Of a stretch of 11,130 nt of DNA, positions 7,310-11,130 are shown piece by piece (the stretch's first letter is position 1; each line of letters begins with the position of its first letter). Source of the stretch: Acholeplasmataceae bacterium (GTDB lineage: Bacteria > Bacillota > Negativicutes > Acidaminococcales > Acidaminococcaceae). The notes under the pieces are model-generated. The model searched no databases, had not been told where the DNA came from, and saw only the letters and a list, made by a program, of their open reading frames with translations. The stretch is from contig JAAYAE010000368.1 in assembly GCA_012719555.1 (NCBI GenBank), positions 1 to 11,130 of the forward strand. The letters run 5' to 3'. The position numbers were made by a program, and so were the translations under genes.

Positions 7310-8104
7310 ATGGATTTAGGTTTAAAAGGCAAAGTAGTAATTTGTATGTCTTCTGCCGCTGGGATTGGCAAAGGTATTGCCACAGAAGTTGCTCGTGAAG
7401 GTGCAAAAGTGGTTATTTGTACGGCGGAACCTTTCAAAGCCGATCTTGAAAAAGCCCAGATAGATATTGAAAAGGAAACAGGTAATAGACCTCAAACTTT
7501 TATTTATGATGTTAAGGATGCGGCTAGCATAAAAAAAATGATTGATGACGTAGCTGCACAATTAGGGAATATTTATGCCCTAATAAATCATTGCCCAGGA
7601 CCCAAAGCTGGGACTTTTGAGACCCTTACGGAAGAAGATTGGGCGGATGGGTACGAGAAATGCTTGCACAGCTATGTAACTTCCATCCGTGCAGCTTTAC
7701 CCTATATGAAAGCCGGTGGTGGCGGACGTATTTTGAACAGCACATCTTCCTCTATTAAAAGCGCATTGGATAACTTAATTCTTTCCAATACTTTTCGTAT
7801 GGGCGTTGTTGGTATGAGTAAAACAATGGCTCGCGAATTTGGGCAATATGGCATCCTTATTAATGTTATGGGGCCAGGTCGCATTTACACTGATCGTATT
7901 AAATATTTGAACAATATTCGCGGGGAGAAACAAGGAATTAGCGAAGAAGAATACACAAAACGGGATAGCACATCTTTCCCGCAAAAACGGTATCAGACAG
8001 TTGAAGAATATGGACGTATCGTAGCTTTCTTGATTAGCCCGGCCAACAGTGGTGTTAGTGGACAAGCGTTCCTGTGTGATGGTGCGATGACAGATTCTTA
8101 TTGA
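7310..8104 (+). CDS. Atypical short-chain dehydrogenase/reductase (SDR) lacking the Tyr-Lys pair
   Basis: A 264-residue Rossmann-fold protein of the SDR family, cytoplasmic and normally NAD(P)-dependent. The nucleotide-binding turn reads MSSAAGIGKG (13-22), with serine at 14 where the first glycine of TGxxxGxG belongs. NHCPGP (93-98) takes the place of NNAG. After ILNSTSSS (141-148) the catalytic YxxxK position reads SNTFR (159-163), so tyrosine is serine and lysine is arginine. The family is still clear from VVGMSKTMAREFG, INVMGPGRIYTD and SGQAFLCDGA. A known SDR subgroup annotated as beta-ketoacyl-ACP-reductase-like shows the same departures, and its chemistry is not settled. An AAAGGAGG site (7294-7301) overlaps the preceding stop and fixes the ATG at 7310. 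It is the last gene of the operon; a hairpin terminator follows 167 bp downstream. Confidence 0.88.
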   Translation: MDLGLKGKVVICMSSAAGIGKGIATEVAREGAKVVICTAEPFKADLEKAQIDIEKETGNRPQTFIYDVKDAASIKKMIDDVAAQLGNIYALINHCPGPKAGTFETLTEEDWADGYEKCLHSYVTSIRAALPYMKAGGGGRILNSTSSSIKSALDNLILSNTFRMGVVGMSKTMAREFGQYGILINVMGPGRIYTDRIKYLNNIRGEKQGISEEEYTKRDSTSFPQKRYQTVEEYGRIVAFLISPANSGVSGQAFLCDGAMTDSY

Positions 8105-8270
8105 TGATATGTCAATTAATTAAAACATATAGCTGGTAGTTCACAGGCTGTCTTAGCTAATTACTTACATTATTGCGGTGGCGGATTTGCGAGGATGGTT
8201 AGAGCATATTGTACGTTCTTTTTAGTCCTGGGAAGATAAACTTGTTTCACAAAATAATTAAAAATAACAC

Positions 8271-8308
8271 AACAGGCTTTCGGCTATTGAAGCTGGAAGC
8301 TTGTTTTT
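8271..8308 (+). terminator. Rho-independent terminator of the eight-gene operon
   Basis: A 15-bp stem formed by 8271-8285 and 8291-8305 pairs without mismatch (three G-U pairs) around an ATTGA loop, and the transcript continues into a T run ending at 8308. It is the first such structure after the SDR stop at 8104, so it probably ends the operon transcript. The 166 bases between the stop and the stem (8105-8270) show no gene, RNA or repeat that I can support. Confidence 0.85.
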
Positions 8309-8376
8309 AGTATTACCCGTAAAGTATAAACTTTGCATATTCTTTCTCATTGGCGTCTAAAAAGAGTACTATACTA

Positions 8377-8412
8377 AATGTTCGGGTGAGAAAGCACTCC
8401 AACATTTTTTTT
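8377..8412 (+). terminator. Second Rho-independent terminator in tandem
   Basis: AATGTT (8377-8382) pairs with AACATT (8401-8406) and GGGTG (8384-8388) pairs with CACTC (8395-8399, one G-U). There is a single C-C mismatch between the two helices and an AGAAAG loop. An unbroken T run of eight (8405-8412) follows. It points in the plus direction like the terminator 70 bases upstream. It may be a backup terminator, or the end of a short transcript started in 8309-8376. No T tract exists for the minus strand. Confidence 0.8.
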
Positions 8413-8500
8413 GCATAAAAATGAATATAAGAGCGAAATTATCCGGTACAATTAAATTAACCACAAAATAACGAAAGGATGGTGTGAGCAGTCAAAGAAA

Positions 8501-8701
8501 GTGTGCACTTTTTGTCGTAAAGCTGTGAACTTTGCGGCGAAACCCAGGGTAATTCTTGGTGTAATATGTGTATTTACTGACGAAAATCTGTGCAGTATAT
8601 TTTATCATTCAAAAAGAGGTCAGCGGTTCGGCCCGCTTGTCTACACCAGTATTGATGCGGTTGTCGGGTTTTCGGTGGCCGCTATTTTTGTGCACAGGTG
8701 A
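8501..8701 (+). other. Weak 66-residue reading frame, unrecognised
   Basis: An open frame with a GTG start encodes 66 residues beginning MCTFCRKAV and ending in a mildly hydrophobic stretch (DAVVGFSVAAIFV). Base composition around 8610-8700 looks more GC-rich than the flanks, which is compatible with coding. Against it, no Shine-Dalgarno precedes the GTG. The GAAAGGATGG just upstream (8473-8482) would serve an ATG (8479) that hits a stop after two codons. I recognise no family. It may be a small decayed gene or chance; the terminator at 8742-8772 follows 41 bp after its stop. Confidence 0.2.
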
Positions 8702-8741
8702 CAGTAGAGAACAAACTTAAACAAAGAATGACTAACTAGAC

Positions 8742-8772
8742 AAAAAAAGCAGGTTGATGCCTGCTTTTTTTT
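8742..8772 (+). terminator. Strong symmetric Rho-independent terminator
   Basis: A 12-bp perfect stem (8742-8753 with 8760-8771), core AGCAGG/CCTGCT, loop TTGATG, ends in eight T (8765-8772). The A run on the 5' side becomes a T run on the other strand, so it can work in both directions. It lies immediately upstream of the transposase remnant. IS200-type elements often carry a terminator before tnpA that blocks incoming transcription, so this hairpin may be part of the old element. It could equally terminate the weak reading frame upstream. Confidence 0.88.
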
Positions 8773-8818
8773 ACTCTGTATTGGGTTTCAGGACTTTCCA
8801 AAAAGACATACGAACAAT

Positions 8819-8944
8819 GAAAAGTTGTGCTTGCTCAACCAAGTAAGTAGTTTATTTAAGACATCAGTGATGGGATACATAAAAGGTGAAAGTGCAATGA
8901 AGACTTTTGAAAAACGCTCTGAACGAAAATACAAAGGGAGGTAG
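8819..8944 (+). pseudogene. tnpA: IS200/IS605-type TnpA transposase, C-terminal fragment
   Basis: The frame ending at the TAG at 8942-8944 reads VMGYIKGESAM, then FEKRSERKYKGR. This closely follows the conserved segment of IS200-type TnpA (Y1 HuH transposases), typically MGYLKGKSALMIFEKHANLKYKFGNR. The frame is open upstream, but the HUH histidine motif and the whole N-terminal two-thirds cannot be found. Downstream, the FWxxGYYVxTVG block with the region around the catalytic tyrosine is missing. The protein is therefore a scrap of a roughly 140-150 residue enzyme and cannot be active. The left boundary is approximate: residues encoded before about 8850 match poorly. A hairpin typical of the right end of such elements follows at 9000-9021, supporting the assignment. 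Confidence 0.6.
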
Positions 8945-9027
8945 CTAAAGCGGCAAGGGCTGAGAGTAGCTTTTATTAGAGGCTTATATCCTCAGAGCAA
9001 ACCACACATTAGACGGGTGGTCATGAT
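8945..9027 (+). mobile_element. Probable right end of a decayed IS200/IS605 element
   Basis: After the transposase scrap comes a structured non-coding stretch ending in an imperfect hairpin: ACCAC (9001-9005) pairs with GTGGT (9017-9021), followed by CATGATT. IS200-family elements end in a subterminal foldback of this sort, usually with a longer stem; here the arms have diverged. A second weak hairpin, GAGG (8980-8983) with CCTC (8991-8994), precedes it. TnpA acts on such single-strand hairpins, so this would be the old right end. The exact cleavage point is not determined. Homology here is from remembered family patterns, not alignment. Confidence 0.45.
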
Positions 9028-9342
9028 TTAAAATTCTGCAGATGCACAATTGTCGCCTGAAACGAAGGTCATTTTCTTGATGTTCAATTGATCTTTGAGC
9101 AGGCTGTAGAATACTTCGATAAGATTCTCACAGGTTGATACCTTCTCAACAAAAACAAGACGAAAATTAGGATAAGCCGTTGCTAATGGAGTGTCAAATG
9201 CCTTGCCGAGCATCGTATTGGTTTCAGCACCATCACGAATTCCCTGTGCTTCATAAACTTTTAGGACCTCAGGTAATTAGACAAAAAATTCCCAGCTACA
9301 ATGGTAAAGTGAAGCGTAGTTATGAATTTTATCGAAAAAATT
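9028..9342 (-). pseudogene. Broken minus-strand gene fragment, family not recognised
   Basis: On the minus strand one frame reads, apparently continuously, from about 9342 to a stop at 9028-9030, with a single internal stop at 9277-9279. The part after the internal stop includes VYEAQGIRDGAETNTML, then TPLATAYPNFRLVFVEKV and KDQLNIKKMTFVSGD. It looks like real coding sequence in composition. The part before it includes KIHNYASLYHCSWEFF. There is no good start codon with a ribosome site. The 3' end runs directly into the presumed IS200 right end, so the final stop probably belongs to the element and the native C-terminus is lost. I do not recognise the family and give no function. It lies directly downstream of the LysE-type gene on the same strand. 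Confidence 0.45.
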
Positions 9343-9343
9343 T

Positions 9344-9925
9344 TTATTGAAATAAAGAAATTGCACAATAGACAAGTAACAGGCTCATAATGGTGTTTAC
9401 TATCTTAGCGTATTTAGTGAAAAGCAAATTAAAAAGTGCCCCGAAGGCTGACCAACCCAGCGTAAAAGCGAAGCCTATAAAAGCTAAAAACATTGCGAAT
9501 TTTAAAAGGGTTAGAGGTTCTTGAGAATAATATGGCAATATATAGGCCTCCATGGACATTATGCCATATATGTAAATCTTGGGGTTTACGAATTGAAGTA
9601 TAAATCCAGAGATAAAACCGCTGCCACCGGTTCCCTTTTTAAGTTTTGATGAGCTTTTGTAGGTACTCCTGGCCAAATATAACATATAAATAGCGCCAAT
9701 AATTAATAGGGGCATTTTTACCAGGGGAATATACGAAGCTAATGTCGCGCAAAATAATGTGCACAAGATCATAACAAGAGAAAACCCCACCCATATGCCG
9801 AAATTGAAGGGAAGGGCCTTTTTAAAGCCTAAGTGCCCACCATTTGTCATGGACATTATATTATTTGGTCCTGGTGTTGCAGCTGTTGAAACCGCGTATA
9901 ATAGAAAATTAAACCATTGAAACAT
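9344..9925 (-). CDS. LysE family amino-acid exporter (translocator)
   Basis: A 193-residue inner-membrane protein of the LysE/RhtB superfamily, which exports amino acids or related metabolites. Seen: N-terminal helix with STAATPGPNNIM (13-24) carrying the family signature TPGPN, GFKKALPFNFGIWVGF (33-48), hydrophobic segments at about 45-62, 70-86, 142-160 and 175-191, and the conserved QFVNPKIYIYG (111-121). Length is typical (about 200) and about six membrane helices are expected. The frame is open farther upstream, but GGGGAGG (plus-strand 9934-9940) lies just before the ATG at 9925, so I take that start. It is divergent from the XRE-cupin gene, a common arrangement in which the regulator controls the exporter. 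The substrate is unknown. No terminator is visible after its stop. Confidence 0.9.
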   Translation of the reverse strand: MFQWFNFLLYAVSTAATPGPNNIMSMTNGGHLGFKKALPFNFGIWVGFSLVMILCTLFCATLASYIPLVKMPLLIIGAIYMLYLARSTYKSSSKLKKGTGGSGFISGFILQFVNPKIYIYGIMSMEAYILPYYSQEPLTLLKFAMFLAFIGFAFTLGWSAFGALFNLLFTKYAKIVNTIMSLLLVYCAISLFQ

Positions 9926-10029
9926 AATATTGACCTCCCCATTTTTGTGCAGTATAATAAAACAAAAGAACCGTATACACGATATTGTACTGTTTGTGCT
10001 ATATATTGTCAAGAATGGAGAAGGTCGGT
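9926..10029. promoter_or_regulatory. Divergent promoter/operator region between exporter and regulator
   Basis: The 104 bp between the two divergent starts hold a minus-strand -10 box TATACT (plus 9951-9956), about 25 bp before the exporter ATG, with only a weak -35. For the regulator, TGC TATATA (9997-10005) resembles an extended -10. A direct repeat, TTTGTGC plus AG/TA plus TATA (9944-9956 and 9993-10005, 11 of 13 identical), overlaps both -10 candidates. An inverted repeat AGTATAAT (9951-9958) / ATTGTACT (9984-9991) brackets a GTATAC palindrome (9973-9978). These are candidate operators for the XRE-cupin protein. Promoters were judged by eye. Confidence 0.45.
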
Positions 10030-10590
10030 ATGAAAATTTCTTGTGTTACTAACGTGGTTGCTGGTAATATGAAAAAAATTAGAGAGAAGAGAAAACTAAG
10101 CCTTGATGCCACATCGTCACTGACCGGAGTTTCCAAGAGTATGTTAGGTCAAATAGAGCGTGGAGATGTCAATCCCACTATTTCTGTGTTGTGGAAAATT
10201 GCCGTGGGATTAAAGGTTTCCTTTACAGCCCTGATAGAAAATAATCAAGAGGAAGCGACCATTATTAGGGGCACAGAAATTGTGTCCTTGGAGGCAGACA
10301 ATGGCAAGTATATAAATTATCCTATTTTTACCTTCGACGAGCAGAAGCTATTTGAAACATATAGAATCATTGTCAAGCCAGGTGGTAAATTGGAGGCCAA
10401 TCCTCACATTGTCGGTAGCGAGGAATACATCACTGTTTTTGCCGGTAGCGTAGAGATTAGCCTAGATACTAAAGCCTTTAATTTAATGAAGGGAGATTCC
10501 CTGAAATTCAAGGCAGATGTTGCTCATAGCTACAAAAATACCGGCAAAGAAATTGCTGAGCTTAGTATGCTAATTTATTATAATAAATAA
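10030..10590 (+). CDS. XRE family transcriptional regulator with C-terminal cupin domain
   Basis: A 186-residue DNA-binding regulator. The helix-turn-helix spans about 12-70 (NMKKIREKRKLSLDATSS, then GVSKSMLGQIERG and NPTISVLWKIA). A linker and a single cupin-2 domain follow (about 112-182; PHIVGSEEYITVFAGS and KGDSLKFKADVAHSYKNTG). The cupin usually senses a small metabolite. The paired gene is a LysE-type exporter, so the effector may be an amino acid. The frame is open from 9985, but I prefer the ATG at 10030, with GGAG at 10017-10020; an ATG at 10015 without a good site is the alternative. It probably represses or activates the divergent exporter and itself. Nothing in the sequence ties it to the operon at 1-8104, which lies beyond three terminators. 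Confidence 0.9.
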   Translation: MKISCVTNVVAGNMKKIREKRKLSLDATSSLTGVSKSMLGQIERGDVNPTISVLWKIAVGLKVSFTALIENNQEEATIIRGTEIVSLEADNGKYINYPIFTFDEQKLFETYRIIVKPGGKLEANPHIVGSEEYITVFAGSVEISLDTKAFNLMKGDSLKFKADVAHSYKNTGKEIAELSMLIYYNK

Positions 10591-10773
10591 TGTGCAGAAT
10601 TCATGAAGCCAATGTAATGGTGGGTTCAGCTAATGGATTAGGGTGCTGCGATATTGCACTAATTGATAATGAAATTGGAATTAGAAAATCAAACTCAGTT
10701 TCGTTATATTTGAAATGTTTTAATACGTGGTTAACCCTTTTCAAAATTTTATATTGTTGTTTATTTCTTCTCT

Positions 10774-10822
10774 AAAGCCATCGTGCTTCTGGTAATTTCC
10801 CAGAACGCCTATGGCTTTTTTT
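10774..10822 (+). terminator. Rho-independent terminator after the regulator gene
   Basis: AAAGCCAT (10774-10781) pairs with ATGGCTTT (10811-10818). Inside, TTCTGG (10787-10792) pairs with CCAGAA (10800-10805), leaving small internal loops, and a T run of seven (10816-10822) follows. It lies 184 bases after the regulator stop. A 61-residue frame overlaps the regulator stop (TAATG at 10588-10592) and ends at 10775. It has no ribosome site or recognisable family, so I do not call it a gene. Confidence 0.85.
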
Positions 10823-11130
10823 AGTATATCTAAAGCATCCTCTGTGTCGCATAATCCACGTTTTAAGCGGGTAGTATATCTCTGCCTTATAGAAGTATAG
10901 TTGCCCTAATTCCACACTGCAATACGACTTGATTCACGAAACCCTTTAACCTACTTTACGAAAGTTAGTATAGACGCGGAAACATTGACACCGGCATTAG
11001 TGACAGCTAATTAAGAGTTGATACCCTGAAAATAAACAATATGGCAATCGTGAACCAAGAAGACCATCAGAAGAATCAAATAATAGATATACAAAGTCAA
11101 TTGGTAATGCTGAAAATATAAACATAGGAA
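10823..11130. other. No supported gene in the last 308 bases
   Basis: I find no gene, RNA or repeat I can defend. A plus-strand frame after the stop at about 11020, reading PENKQYGNREPRRPSEES and on to the window end, is open but has no start or recognisable family. A minus-strand frame opposite it is also open. Either could be the edge of a gene lying beyond the window, or a decayed one. Confidence 0.3.

Noticed and set aside
1235..8065. Minus-strand open frames opposite the operon genes.
   Set aside because: Each lies within a well-supported plus-strand gene and none shows a ribosome site or a family motif.
8105..8270. Possible small gene or structured RNA after the SDR gene (for example the short ATG frame near 8196).
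   Set aside because: Frames are very short with no recognisable family, and no stable hairpin or conserved RNA motif is visible; it is treated as the operon's 3' untranslated region.
8962..9025. GGGCTGAGAGT resembles part of the THI-box (TPP riboswitch) core.
   Set aside because: The essential downstream THI-box element (ACCTGATCTGG-like) is absent, no thiamine gene follows, and the stretch is better explained as the end of the IS200-type element.
9926..10012. 29-residue N-terminal extension of the LysE-type protein.
   Set aside because: It would run through the divergent promoter region, and the GGGGAGG site precedes the ATG at 9925, which gives the usual family N-terminus.
10590..10775. 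61-residue frame overlapping the regulator stop as TAATG.
   Set aside because: It has no ribosome site, no recognisable family and uneven composition. The overlap is probably chance, although it ends at the following terminator.

Overview
The window is AT-rich, with strong AAGGAGG-type ribosome binding sites, TTG/ATG starts and hairpin-plus-T-run terminators. Together with the protein families present this points to a low-GC, Gram-positive-lineage bacterium (Bacillota). I cannot name a genus. All calls come from reading motifs by eye; no database search was possible.

Bases 1-8104 are one co-directional block of eight closely spaced genes that begins upstream of the window. In order they are a class I/II aminotransferase (5' end missing), a class V aminotransferase-fold PLP enzyme, a sodium:amino-acid type symporter (DAACS/SDF family), a RidA/YjgF-type imine deaminase homologue, a fold-type II threonine/serine dehydratase-like enzyme, a second class I aminotransferase of the aspartate/aromatic (I-alpha-like) type, a fumarylacetoacetate hydrolase (FAH)-fold enzyme and an atypical short-chain dehydrogenase (SDR). 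Most gaps are 8-64 bp, the largest is 97 bp, and no terminator is visible inside. Two hairpin terminators follow at 8271-8308 and 8377-8412. Four PLP enzymes with an importer, an enamine hydrolase, an FAH enzyme and an oxidoreductase look like a route that imports and degrades an unidentified amino acid. The transporter has lost the residues that bind the side-chain carboxylate in aspartate/glutamate transporters, so the substrate is probably not plain aspartate or glutamate. I know of no described operon with exactly this composition, but I could not search for one.

Bases 8413-9343 are a decayed region. It holds a weak 66-residue reading frame, a third strong terminator (8742-8772), the C-terminal scrap of an IS200/IS605-type TnpA transposase with a matching right-end-like hairpin, and a broken minus-strand gene fragment abutting that end.

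Bases 9344-10590 carry a divergent pair: a LysE-family amino-acid exporter on the minus strand and an XRE-cupin regulator on the plus strand. They share a 104-bp intergenic region with an imperfect direct repeat and an inverted repeat that could be operator sites. A terminator at 10774-10822 closes the regulator transcript. I see nothing firm in the last 300 bases.
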